Assembly: GCA_034211175.1 (NCBI GenBank) | Contig: JAXHUH010000048.1 | Span: 1 to 64,000 of the forward strand | DNA length: 64,000 nucleotides | Reading direction: 5' to 3' | Origin: JAXHUH01 sp034211175 | Lineage (GTDB): Bacteria > Actinomycetota > Acidimicrobiia > Acidimicrobiales > CAIXPF01 | Part shown: positions 25,436 through 33,446 of the stretch, piece by piece | How positions within the stretch are numbered: the first letter of the stretch is position 1 | Layout of the letters: every line of letters begins with the position of its first letter | Notes under the pieces: generated by a model | What the model was told of the DNA's origin: nothing | Databases searched by the model: none | What the model saw: only the letters and a program-made list of their open reading frames with translations | Program-made: the position numbers and the translations under genes

Positions 25436-26343
25436 GCCCGGTCGCCGCCGTCGACATCGGGAGCATCTCGACCCGCCTGCTCATCGGCGGGCCCGACGGC
25501 CCGATCGAGCGTCACGCCGAGGTCACCGGCCTCGGTCGGGGCATCGGCGAGCGCGGCGCGCTGTCGCCCGAGGGCGTCGAGGCGGCGCTGGCGGTCCTGG
25601 AGCAGTACCGCCGCCGGTGCGACGAGCGCGGCGTGTCGGCGATCCGGGCCGTGGCCACCGCCGCGCTGCGTGCCGCGTCCGACGGCGAGGCGTTCCTCGA
25701 CCGGGCCGCCGGCGTGCTCGGCGCCCGTCCCGAGGTGATCACCGCCGACGAGGAGGGGCGCCTGTCGTTCGCCGGCGCGACGGCGGGGGCCGACCCGGCC
25801 GAGGGGCCGTTCTGCGTGATCGACCTCGGCGGCGGCTCGACCGAGGTCGCGCTCGGCGCGGAGAGCTGCACGGGGGTGCTGTCGCTCGACATCGGCGCCC
25901 AGGCCCTCTCCGAGCGTTACATCACCTCCGATCCGCCGGGGCCGGACGAGCTCGTCGCCTGCCTGTCGCTGGCCGAGGCCCACCTCGACGACGTCGTCCG
26001 CCTCATGCCCGAGGTCCGCGACACGACGCGGTTCTTCGGCCTGGCCGGCACCTTCTGCACCCTCGCCGCCGTGGAGATCGGTCTGGCGACCTACGACGGT
26101 GACCGGGTCGAGGGCTTCGTCCTCGACAAGGACGCCGCCGAGGACGTGTTCCGCACGCTGGTCACCGAGAGCCGGGCCGACCGTGCGCACAACCCGGGCC
26201 TGCCGCCGGAGCGGGTCGACTCGATCGTCGGCGGGGCGTGCATCGCCGTCGCCGCGATGCGCTTCTTCTCGATCGAGGAGATCACCGTCACCGAGCGGGA
26301 CCTGCTGGACGGGATCGTCGCCCGGCTCCTCGCCGGGGGCTGA
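25432..26343 (+). CDS. ppx: Ppx/GppA family exopolyphosphatase
   Basis: The 303-residue protein is an ASKHA-fold phosphatase of the Ppx/GppA family. The motifs are VAAVDIGSISTRLLI near the N-terminus, ITADEEGRLSFAG in the middle and CVIDLGGGSTEVA. The usual DIGSNS motif reads DIGSIS here. The family hydrolyses polyphosphate or pppGpp; short forms of about 300 residues in actinobacteria act on polyphosphate. GTG start overlaps the DUF501 stop. Confidence 0.88.
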   Translation: MSPVAAVDIGSISTRLLIGGPDGPIERHAEVTGLGRGIGERGALSPEGVEAALAVLEQYRRRCDERGVSAIRAVATAALRAASDGEAFLDRAAGVLGARPEVITADEEGRLSFAGATAGADPAEGPFCVIDLGGGSTEVALGAESCTGVLSLDIGAQALSERYITSDPPGPDELVACLSLAEAHLDDVVRLMPEVRDTTRFFGLAGTFCTLAAVEIGLATYDGDRVEGFVLDKDAAEDVFRTLVTESRADRAHNPGLPPERVDSIVGGACIAVAAMRFFSIEEITVTERDLLDGIVARLLAGG

Positions 26344-26398
26344 GCGGGAGTCGGTGGCCGCAGCCCCGGACCGGGGGCTCGGCGGGCCGTCGTTCGGT

Positions 26399-26404
26399 TA
26401 ACCT
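26399..26404 (+). promoter_or_regulatory. Candidate -10 element (TAACCT) of a leaderless promoter
   Basis: TAACCT ends 8 nt before the GTG start of the aminotransferase at 26413, and no Shine-Dalgarno sequence is present, so the transcript may begin at or next to the start codon. Confidence 0.45.
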
Positions 26405-26412
26405 CACCGGCC

Positions 26413-27501
26413 GTGCCCGTGGCTGATCGCATCCTGATGGGACCCGGTCCCTCGAATCCCTACCCGGAGGTCGCCGAGGCGTTCGCCCGGCCGGTGGTCG
26501 GGCACCTCGACCCCACGTTCATCGAGCTCCTCGACGAGACGAACGAGCGGCTCCGGCTGGTCTTCCGGACCGACAACGTGCTCACGTTCCCGGTGTCGGG
26601 CACCGGCTCCGCGGGCATGGAGGCGTCGTTCGTCAACTGGGTCTCCGACGGCGACGTCGTCGTGGTCGGCGTCAACGGGGTGTTCGGCGAGCGGATGTGC
26701 GACGTCGCAGCCCGCTGCGGTGCCGAGGTCGTGCGGGTCGAGAGCGAGTGGGGCACCCCCGTCGAGCCGGAGCGCCTGCTCGCCGCCCACCCGGACCCGA
26801 AGGTCATCGCGGTGGTGCACGCCGAGACGTCGACGGGGGCGCGCAGTGATCTCGACGGCCTCGCGGCGAACAAGGGTGATGCGCTCCTCCTCGTCGACTG
26901 CGTGACCAGCCTCGGGGGCATCCCGGTGGAGATCGACGCGTGGGGCGTCGACATCGCCTACTCGGGCACCCAGAAGTGCCTGGGCGTGCCGCCGGGCCTG
27001 GCGCCGCTGACCGTGTCGCCCCGGGCCCGGGAGCGGATCCTCGAGCGGCCCCGCTCGTGGTACCTCGACCTGAACATGATCGAGCGCTACGTCACCGGCG
27101 AGAGCGCCCGCGCCTACCACCACACGGCGCCGATCTCGATGATCTACGCGCTCCACCGGGCGCTCGGCGCGATCCTCGACGAGGGCCTCGAGGCGGCGTG
27201 GGAGCGCCACGAGCGGCTGGGCCGCAAGTTGCAGGACGGGCTCGTCGAGCTCGGCTTCGAGCTGTTCGCCACCGAGGGCCACCGGCTGCCCGAGCTGACC
27301 ACGGTCTGGGTGCCGGAGGCCGCCCGGTCGGACGAGGCCGCCATCCGCGGGCGCCTTCTCACCGAGCACGGCATCGAGATCGGCGGCGGGCTCGGCGCCT
27401 ACGCCGGGCAGGTGTGGCGGATCGGCCTGATGGGCCACACCGCCCGGGAACGCAACGTCTCGGCCCTGCTCGGTGCCCTCGGCCAGCTCGTGGCCCGGTG
27501 A
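26413..27501 (+). CDS. Class V PLP-dependent aminotransferase (alanine/serine-glyoxylate type)
   Basis: The 362-residue enzyme is of the alanine-glyoxylate/serine-pyruvate aminotransferase group. Motifs are the N-terminal MGPGPSNPYPEV, SGTGSAGMEAS around the PLP phosphate, D162 in LLLVDCVTSLGGI, and the PLP lysine K188 in YSGTQKCLG. Such enzymes interconvert glyoxylate/glycine or serine/hydroxypyruvate. GTG start; a second in-frame GTG two codons later is possible. Confidence 0.9.
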   Translation: MPVADRILMGPGPSNPYPEVAEAFARPVVGHLDPTFIELLDETNERLRLVFRTDNVLTFPVSGTGSAGMEASFVNWVSDGDVVVVGVNGVFGERMCDVAARCGAEVVRVESEWGTPVEPERLLAAHPDPKVIAVVHAETSTGARSDLDGLAANKGDALLLVDCVTSLGGIPVEIDAWGVDIAYSGTQKCLGVPPGLAPLTVSPRARERILERPRSWYLDLNMIERYVTGESARAYHHTAPISMIYALHRALGAILDEGLEAAWERHERLGRKLQDGLVELGFELFATEGHRLPELTTVWVPEAARSDEAAIRGRLLTEHGIEIGGGLGAYAGQVWRIGLMGHTARERNVSALLGALGQLVAR

Positions 27502-27529
27502 GCGGGTCGCGACGGCACGGCGACCGCCG

Positions 27530-28120
27530 GTGAGCGTGCTGCGCGGCAGGCGCGTCGCACTGCGTCCCCTGACGGTGTCGGACTTCGCGGCGTGGCAGGA
27601 CGTGCGGCGCCGGAACGTCGACTGGCTCACGAGGTGGGAGCCCGAACGGCCGCCGGGCCAGCCCGATCCGGTCGAGAGCCGCGAGGCGTTCGCGGTGCGC
27701 TGCAGCGCCCGCCAGCGTGAGCGTCAGCTCGGCACGGGCCACGGGTTCGGGATCTTCGTCGGCCAGCGCCTGGTCGGCGAGATCAACCTGTCGTCGGTCC
27801 AGCGGGGCCCGTTCCAGAGCGGCTACGTCGGCTACTGGGTCGACGAGGCCGCAGCCGGGCACGGCTACTGCCCGGAGGCGGTGGCGGTGCTGTGCCGCCA
27901 CGCGTTCGAGGACCTGGCGCTCCACCGCCTGCAGATCTCGATCATCCCCCGCAACGGCCCGAGCCGGCGGGTGATGGAGAAGCTGGCGATCCGCGAGGAG
28001 GGCACGGCCCTGCGCTACCTGCGGATCAACGGCCGCTGGGAGGACCACGTCCGCTACGCGATCACCGCCGAGGAGTGGGCCGAACGCCGCGCCGACCTCA
28101 CCGCCACCTGGATCGCCTAG
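27530..28120 (+). CDS. GNAT family N-acetyltransferase (RimJ/RimL-like)
   Basis: The 196-residue protein is a RimJ-type GNAT: LRPLTVSDFAAWQDVR at the start, GEINLSSV in the central strands, the acetyl-CoA loop around YWVDEAAAGHGYCPEAV, and the C-terminal RLQISIIPRNGPSRRVMEKL. RimJ/RimL homologues acetylate N-termini of ribosomal proteins; others act on small amines. The GTG at 27530 was preferred because the domain begins there. It follows the aminotransferase by 28 nt. Confidence 0.85.
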   Translation: MSVLRGRRVALRPLTVSDFAAWQDVRRRNVDWLTRWEPERPPGQPDPVESREAFAVRCSARQRERQLGTGHGFGIFVGQRLVGEINLSSVQRGPFQSGYVGYWVDEAAAGHGYCPEAVAVLCRHAFEDLALHRLQISIIPRNGPSRRVMEKLAIREEGTALRYLRINGRWEDHVRYAITAEEWAERRADLTATWIA

Positions 28121-28519
28121 CAAGACCAACCCAAGAGCTCTGGCGAGCTCTCGTGGAAGGGCGTGGTCCGCCTTCGGCGGCTGGCTCTCGCTTCGCTCGA
28201 GCTTGCTTGTTCCGTCCGGGCAGGTCTCGCTTCGCTCGACCTCCCGTCACCACTCCCTCTTGACTCGGCCGTCAGCGAGCGTGTTCGGGTCTTGGATCGC
28301 AACGGCCGCGTCGACGGCACCAGCGGGTCCCGATACGAGCTCTTGCGAGCTCGTCAGAGCGCTTGCGATGCAGAGGTTGTGCGGAACACCGTTCGGGATG
28401 TCTCGCCGGGTGCCGGGCGCGTCGCCGCCCCGGTTGCCAGGGGGGAGGGGTGACAACCGGGGCGGCAGAACGTGGTGGATGTCGCGCGTCGTGCGGGTGC
28501 GGCCCGCTGCCGTCTCCGC
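28121..28519. repeat. Noncoding convergent region with hairpins and short repeats
   Basis: This 399-nt gap lies between convergent genes, with lower GC than its surroundings and no credible gene. Contents: a hairpin at 28134-28151 (AGAGCTC, TGGC loop, GAGCTCT); a direct repeat TCTCGCTTCGCTCGA at 28186-28200 and 28225-28239; a hairpin at 28335-28354 (ACGAGCTC, TTGC loop, GAGCTCGT); and a long stem at 28424-28466. The GAGCTC-N4-GAGCTC core also occurs at 22322-22337. Confidence 0.7.
28424..28466. terminator. Perfect 13-bp stem, probable terminator of the LuxR gene
   Basis: Arms GCCGCCCCGGTTG and CAACCGGGGCGGC flank a 17-nt loop. It lies 54 nt beyond the stop of the minus-strand LuxR-type gene and faces the GNAT gene convergently. 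Confidence 0.6.
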
Positions 28520-29281
28520 CTAGAGGGAGCTGGTCGCGGCCGAGGACGCCCGGTACGCCGACGGGTTCCGCCCGTGCAGGCGCTGGTTGTCCTCGGGCGT
28601 CCACCCCGCGCGGTAGGCCATGGCCACCGCGGCGAGCTGGGAGTTGACGCCCAACTTCCGCAGGATCGCCTTGATCTGGCTGCGGATCGTGGCCACCGAC
28701 ACGTACGACCGCTCGGCGATCGCCGCGGCCGACATGCCCTGCATCATCGCCCCGAGCACGTCCGACTCGCGTGCGCTGAGCGTCGCGAACTGGTTGAGCC
28801 GTTTCTCGGTCGTGCGCCGGTGCTCGCGCAGCTCGACCAGGAGGTCGGCCTCGTCTCGGGGGGTGATGACCCGCCGGCCGGCTACGGCCTGGCGGACGGC
28901 CGCCACCATGTTCTCGGTTGACCGACCCGTGCTCACGACTCCGCTCGCGCCCGCCTCGATGCAGGCCGCGACGTCCAGCCGGTGCTCGCCGTCGCTCACC
29001 ACCAGGACATGGGTGCCCTGTGCGGTGATCGCTCCGACGAGCGTGGGGCTGGCCGGTATGGCCGCCTCGATGAGGACGACGTCTGGGTCGTAGGCCTTGA
29101 CCTCCCGGGCCACGGCGGCCAGCTCGGCCGTCGTGCTGACGTGGGTCGTGACCCCAGCGCCGGTGAGGACCGCGGCCAGGCTCTCGGCGACCAGGGGATG
29201 GCGATCGATGATGATCACCCGTCCTCCGAACGGTCGCCGACTCGCCATCACGGTCGGGTTGTCGCCTCGTGCTCCATCCAT
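28520..29281 (-). CDS. LuxR-family regulator with degenerate receiver domain
   Basis: The 253-residue protein has a receiver-like N-terminal domain (about 20-140) and a LuxR helix-turn-helix (about 175-235; LSARESDVLGAMMQGMSAAAIAERSYVSVATIRSQIKAILRKLGV). The expected phosphoacceptor position in YDPDVVLIEAAIP is Glu72, so it is probably not phosphorylated normally and may be constitutively active-like. It is a paralogue of the next upstream gene. ATG at 29281 chosen; an in-frame ATG at 29248 is also possible. It probably regulates the adjacent Flp/Tad locus (inference). Confidence 0.85.
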   Translation of the reverse strand: MDGARGDNPTVMASRRPFGGRVIIIDRHPLVAESLAAVLTGAGVTTHVSTTAELAAVAREVKAYDPDVVLIEAAIPASPTLVGAITAQGTHVLVVSDGEHRLDVAACIEAGASGVVSTGRSTENMVAAVRQAVAGRRVITPRDEADLLVELREHRRTTEKRLNQFATLSARESDVLGAMMQGMSAAAIAERSYVSVATIRSQIKAILRKLGVNSQLAAVAMAYRAGWTPEDNQRLHGRNPSAYRASSAATSSL

Positions 29282-29334
29282 CGTCACTGGGTAACGGCAG
29301 CCCTTCGGTCCGGCCTGAGTCCGATCTGTCCAGC

Positions 29335-30105
29335 TCAGTGCGATGAGGTCGTCGACGCCGCTCGCGTGGGGCGTCTGGCCTCTCCCGGCGGCTCCCAGCC
29401 GGAGCGGTACGCCAGGGCAACGGCGGACGTCTGCGAGCGTACGTCGAGCTTGCGGAGGATCTGCTGGATGTGGCTCCGCACGGTGGCGATGGAGAGGTAG
29501 GCGGTGGCGGCGATGTCCGAGGCACTGGCCCCGCGCATCAGCTCGCCGAGGATCTGGCACTCGCGACGGGTCAGGCGTTCGAACGGCGTGTGACCATCCG
29601 ATGAACGTCGGCGGTGATCGAGGAGGTCGCTGATCAGGTCGCGCTCGACGTCGACGGGCAGGACCCGGTTGCCGGCGACGAGGCGGTCGAGCTGGTCGGC
29701 CAGCTCGGCGAACCCTCCGGTCATCTCGGCGACGCCCATCGCCCCGACGAAGACGCACTCGGCCGTGGCGATGCGGTCGTCGCCGTCGACGAGCACGACG
29801 CAGGTCGACCCCTGCTCGGTGAGGCGGGTGATCATCTCGACCCGTTCGGGGTGGGCCCCGACGAGGACGGCGTCGGGGTGGAAGGCGGCGGCCTCGCGGG
29901 TCACCTGGTCGATGTTGGCACGTGTGAGGACCCTGACTGACATTCGTCTGGTCTCGAGTGCGCGGGCGAGGCTCTCTGCGAGCAGGGCGCGCTCATCGAC
30001 CACGATGAGCCGCCCGCCTCCCCCATCTGAGGGTGCATCATCCCTGTTCAGGGGCTCGCGGGAGTTCTTTGACAGGTCACTCGACACGTCAAGAATCTCG
30101 TCCAC
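29335..30105 (-). CDS. LuxR-family regulator with degenerate receiver domain, divergent from the flp gene
   Basis: The protein of about 256 residues has a receiver-like domain and a C-terminal LuxR HTH (LTRRECQILGELMRGASASDIAATAYLSIATVRSHIQQILRKLDV). The acidic pair VVDE is kept, but the phosphoacceptor site in HPDAVLVGAHPE is glycine. Start uncertain: I use the GTG at 30105; a TTG at 30135 would add 10 residues. It is divergent from the Flp pilin gene 106 nt away and is a paralogue of the downstream LuxR gene, 53 nt apart. A role in pilus control is likely but inferred. Confidence 0.82.
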   Translation of the reverse strand: MDEILDVSSDLSKNSREPLNRDDAPSDGGGGRLIVVDERALLAESLARALETRRMSVRVLTRANIDQVTREAAAFHPDAVLVGAHPERVEMITRLTEQGSTCVVLVDGDDRIATAECVFVGAMGVAEMTGGFAELADQLDRLVAGNRVLPVDVERDLISDLLDHRRRSSDGHTPFERLTRRECQILGELMRGASASDIAATAYLSIATVRSHIQQILRKLDVRSQTSAVALAYRSGWEPPGEARRPTRAASTTSSH

Positions 30106-30211
30106 TCTTTCGTTGGTCAGTAGCGAAATACCCAATTTTGGGGTTGCGTGTAGTGTGGTCAGCCTCGCACCCTGCGCGTTGTCTTTTATCCGCCAACTCT
30201 GAGGAACCGCC
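30106..30211. promoter_or_regulatory. AT-richer divergent promoter region of the LuxR gene and Flp pilin
   Basis: This 106-nt region is clearly less GC-rich than its neighbours and separates divergent genes, so it should hold both promoters. TAGTGT at 30151-30156 is a possible -10 for the pilin. GAGGAA at 30201-30206 is its ribosome-binding site. I cannot place -35 elements confidently. Confidence 0.5.
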
Positions 30212-30412
30212 GTGACTCAGCTCCAGACCGCGTACCTGCGCGCGGTCGCTTCCGCCAACGACTTCCGTACCCGTGAGGAAGGAGCGACCGCCGTCGAGTA
30301 CGGCATGATGGTCGCCCTGATCGCCGCCGTGATCGTCGGCGTCGTCGGGATCCTCGGTGGTCAGGTCAACGAGGCCTTCCAGACCATCTCGGACGCCCTC
30401 ACGGGCGAATGA
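30212..30412 (+). CDS. flp: Flp/Fap-type IVb pilin
   Basis: The 66-residue prepilin has a short hydrophilic leader ending REEG, then ATAVEYGMMVALIAAVIVGV: a cleavage site after Gly with Glu at mature position 5, followed by the hydrophobic assembly helix. These are the hallmarks of Flp pilins, which the adjacent prepilin peptidase would process and the Tad machine polymerise. GTG start with GAGGAA 5 nt upstream. Confidence 0.95.
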   Translation: MTQLQTAYLRAVASANDFRTREEGATAVEYGMMVALIAAVIVGVVGILGGQVNEAFQTISDALTGE

Positions 30413-30535
30413 CGCCAACGCGCCCCTAGGCGCGCCGGTGGTGCTCGCCAGCAGCGCCACCCCGACCCGAACGGCCCTCGGCGGGAGGCCGATCTCGGTT
30501 TGCGGACCTGGTCCGCACGTGATGCCAGCACTCAA

Positions 30536-30561
30536 CGGCGGGGGTCCTCGGACCCCCGCCG
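30536..30561. terminator. GC hairpin downstream of the pilin gene
   Basis: Arms CGGCGGGGGTCC and GGACCCCCGCCG are separated by 2 nt. A smaller 7-bp hairpin lies at 30501-30517. Partial termination here could give a high pilin-to-machinery ratio, as in other flp loci. The remaining 30413-30669 sequence shows no gene. Confidence 0.6.
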
Positions 30562-30669
30562 AGCGCGTTCGGTGACCCGAATCTGGCGGAATTCGGTGTC
30601 GTGCCAGCCCGGATGCGACGAGAACCCCGGTGTCCCCGCTATCCGCCCGCATCCACATGAAAGGCCGTC

Positions 30670-31515
30670 ATGAGCCGAAGACTGCTCGGTGTCGTTGGCG
30701 CCGTGCTCCTGGCCCTGGTCGGCACCGTCCTGCTCGTGAACTACGTGAACGACGAGGACGATCCCGCCGAAGACGTTGCCGCACCGGACGAACCCGGTCT
30801 CGTGCAGGTCTACGTCGCCCGTGACGACATTCCCGCCGGTGCCAGCGGCGAGAACCTGTCGCGGCTGATCACGACCGAGAACCGCACGACCGAGGAGGCG
30901 GCCGCCAACCGCATCGTCGACCTCGCGGCGATCGACGAGAAGACCGCGGTCGCGAACCTGCCCGCCGGCACGGTCCTGCTCACCACCCACTTCGTCGAGG
31001 AGGGGAGCCCGTACCTGCCGCGGACCCCGCTCACCGACATCCCCGCCAACCTGCTGCAGACGAGCTTCTCGCTCGAGCCGCAGCGCGTGATCGGCGGCCA
31101 GCTCCGACCGGGTGACCGCGTCGCCGTGGTCGCCTCCTACAACGAGGCCGGCCATCCGACGGCGAACGCCGCACAGCGCACGGACCTCCTGTCGGTCTCG
31201 TCACTCGTGCTCCAGAAGGCGCTGGTCACCAACGTCCAGGTCGAGCAGCTGCCGAACGACGACACGAACAGCGACGACCCGAACGTGCCGTCCGTGACGC
31301 CGAGCGGCCAGCTCAACGTCACGCTCGGCCTGCTGCCCGAGGAGCTCCCCCGTCTGGTCAACGCGCTCGAGTTCGGCCGTGTGTGGCTCGCGCTCGAGTC
31401 CGAGGACAACTACGAGCTGCCGCCGGCGATCGACGGTCGTTCCACCGGGCGCAGCCCGTCCGCCGTCCCCGCCGGCACGCCTGTCACGCCCGCGGACCCG
31501 GTGACTGCCCAATGA
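30670..31515 (+). CDS. cpaB: Flp pilus assembly protein CpaB/RcpC
   Basis: The 281-residue protein has an N-terminal membrane anchor (about 5-24), an SAF domain (about 45-110; VYVARDDIPAG) and an RcpC/CpaB C-terminal region (about 115-250). It is an envelope component of the Tad secretion system. It overlaps the ATPase gene (ATGA), consistent with an operon. The C-terminus is Pro/Thr/Ala-rich. Confidence 0.9.
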   Translation: MSRRLLGVVGAVLLALVGTVLLVNYVNDEDDPAEDVAAPDEPGLVQVYVARDDIPAGASGENLSRLITTENRTTEEAAANRIVDLAAIDEKTAVANLPAGTVLLTTHFVEEGSPYLPRTPLTDIPANLLQTSFSLEPQRVIGGQLRPGDRVAVVASYNEAGHPTANAAQRTDLLSVSSLVLQKALVTNVQVEQLPNDDTNSDDPNVPSVTPSGQLNVTLGLLPEELPRLVNALEFGRVWLALESEDNYELPPAIDGRSTGRSPSAVPAGTPVTPADPVTAQ

Positions 31516-33446
31516 CGGCCACACAGCACGACGCCAACAACCAGCCCGACCAGGCCGGCCATCCGAGCGACGCTGCTGCCGCGGCGGCCGAGCCCATCCC
31601 GATGGCGGCGGCCCCCGCGCCGGCGCCGCCCGCGCCCGACCAGCAGGCCGGCCCGTCCACCGGGCTGGCCGAGGGCGGGGTGCCCGACGCCACCGCCAGC
31701 TACGAGGAGCAGCGCGCGGCCTACGAGGCCCAGGTGCGCGCCGCCTACGAGCAGCAGCAGCGTGCCGCGTGGGAGGCCCAGCAACGGGCCGCCTACGAGG
31801 CCCAGGTCGCGGCGTACGAGCAGCAGCAGCGTGCCGCCTGGGAGGCCCAGCAGCAGGCCCAGCAGCGTGCGGCGTACGAGGCCCAGCAACGGGCCGCGTA
31901 CGAGGCCCAGCAACGGGCGGCGTACGAGCAGCAGCAGCGTGCGGCGTGGGAGGCCCAGCAGCAGGCCGCCTACGGGGCACCGGCCCAGCCGGCGGCCGAC
32001 GCCGGCTACCAGCAGCACGCCGCTCCCCAGCCGGGGCCGGCCGAGTGGACGCCGAGTGCCGCGGCACCCGCGGTGGTCACGCCCGAGCCCGGGCCCCAGG
32101 CGCCGTTGGCCGAGCAGAGCCGGGTGCCCGCGACGCGGGACCTCGGTCCGACGCTCGACCCGATCACCGCGCTGAAGCAGCGGGCCCAGGAGGCGTTGTT
32201 CGAGAAGATGGGCGGTCGGCTCTACGACCGCTCGATGACCGACGCCGAGCTCGACGAGTACGTGACCAACGAGGTCGTCGCGTTCTTCGCCAGCCAGGAC
32301 GTGCCCCTGTCCCCGCAGGAGCAGGCCGACCTGGCCAAGGAGATGGCCGACGACGTCCTGCGCCACGGCCCCATCGAGCCGCTGCTCCAGGACGACACGA
32401 TCAGCGAGGTCATGGTCAACGGGACCAACCCGATCTACGTGGAGCGTTCGGGCCGGCTGATGCCGACGCCGTCGCGCTTCGTGTCGGACGCCCACCTTCG
32501 CCAGGTCATCGACCGGATCGTCAGCCGCATCGGTCGTCGCATCGACGAGTCGTCGCCCATGGTCGACGGCCGCCTGCCCGACGGCTCCCGGGTCAACGCC
32601 ATCATCCCGCCGCTCGCGGTCGACGGCCCGTCGCTGACGATCCGCAAGTTCACGACCGACACGTTCACGCCGAACGAGCTGGTCGAGCACCAGACGGCCA
32701 CGCCCGAGGTCATCTCGCTGCTCGAGGCGGGCGTCAAGGGTCGGCTCAACGTGCTGGTCTCCGGTGGTACCGGTACCGGCAAGACGACGCTGCTCAACAT
32801 CCTGTCGAGCTTCATCCCCGACGACGAGCGCATCGTCACCATCGAGGACAGCGTCGAGCTCAAGCTGCGCCAGTCCCACATCGTGCGCCTCGAGTCGCGG
32901 CCCTCGAACATCGAGGGCAAGGGCGAGGTCTCGATCCGCGACCTGGTGCGCAACTCGCTGCGCATGCGGCCCGACCGCATCGTCGTCGGTGAGTGCCGTG
33001 GCGCCGAGGCCCTCGACATGCTCCAGGCGATGAACACGGGCCACGACGGCTCGCTGTCCACCCTGCACGCCAACACCCCCCGCGATGCGCTGTCCCGCAT
33101 CGAGACGATGGTGCTGATGGCGGGCATGGACCTGCCGGTCCGGGCGATCCGCGAGCAGGTGGCCTCCGCCGTCGACCTGATCGTGCAGCTCAGCCGGTTC
33201 CGCGACGGCTCGCGCCGCATCACCCACGTCACCGAGGTCGTCGGGATGGAGGGTGAGATCATCACCCTGTCCGACATCTACCTGCTCGACAGCCGCGCCG
33301 GCTACGACGAGCAGGGCCGCTTCGGTGGGGTGCTGCGGCCCACCGGCCTGCGTCCGCGGTTCGCGGACACGCTCGCCGAGCAGGGCTTCTCCCTGGGCGA
33401 GGCCGTGTTCAGCGACAACCAGCGCGCGACGCGCAACGGCCGATGA
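31512..33446 (+). CDS. tadA: TadA/CpaF secretion ATPase with repetitive N-terminal extension
   Basis: The 644-residue protein ends in a complete CpaF-type ATPase (about 215-640). It has Walker A SGGTGTGKTT near residue 417, an Asp box (ERIVTIEDSVEL), Walker B (RMRPDRIVVGECRG) and a His box (HDGSLSTLHANTP). It powers pilus assembly. The first ~215 residues are unusual for the family: an Ala/Pro stretch and then about 14 copies of an AAYEAQ/AAWEAQ-type heptad-like motif predicted to be helical, then a Pro-rich stretch. The ATG overlaps the cpaB stop. Confidence 0.93.
   Translation: MTATQHDANNQPDQAGHPSDAAAAAAEPIPMAAAPAPAPPAPDQQAGPSTGLAEGGVPDATASYEEQRAAYEAQVRAAYEQQQRAAWEAQQRAAYEAQVAAYEQQQRAAWEAQQQAQQRAAYEAQQRAAYEAQQRAAYEQQQRAAWEAQQQAAYGAPAQPAADAGYQQHAAPQPGPAEWTPSAAAPAVVTPEPGPQAPLAEQSRVPATRDLGPTLDPITALKQRAQEALFEKMGGRLYDRSMTDAELDEYVTNEVVAFFASQDVPLSPQEQADLAKEMADDVLRHGPIEPLLQDDTISEVMVNGTNPIYVERSGRLMPTPSRFVSDAHLRQVIDRIVSRIGRRIDESSPMVDGRLPDGSRVNAIIPPLAVDGPSLTIRKFTTDTFTPNELVEHQTATPEVISLLEAGVKGRLNVLVSGGTGTGKTTLLNILSSFIPDDERIVTIEDSVELKLRQSHIVRLESRPSNIEGKGEVSIRDLVRNSLRMRPDRIVVGECRGAEALDMLQAMNTGHDGSLSTLHANTPRDALSRIETMVLMAGMDLPVRAIREQVASAVDLIVQLSRFRDGSRRITHVTEVVGMEGEIITLSDIYLLDSRAGYDEQGRFGGVLRPTGLRPRFADTLAEQGFSLGEAVFSDNQRATRNGR
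31701..31975 (+). repeat. Degenerate 15-21-nt coding repeats (AAYEAQ/AAWEAQ) in TadA
   Basis: About 14 in-frame repeats of an aromatic-acidic-glutamine motif (Q-R-A-A-Y/W-E-A/Q-Q) lie between residues 63 and 155 of the ATPase. Repeat length varies in multiples of one codon. Confidence 0.85.
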
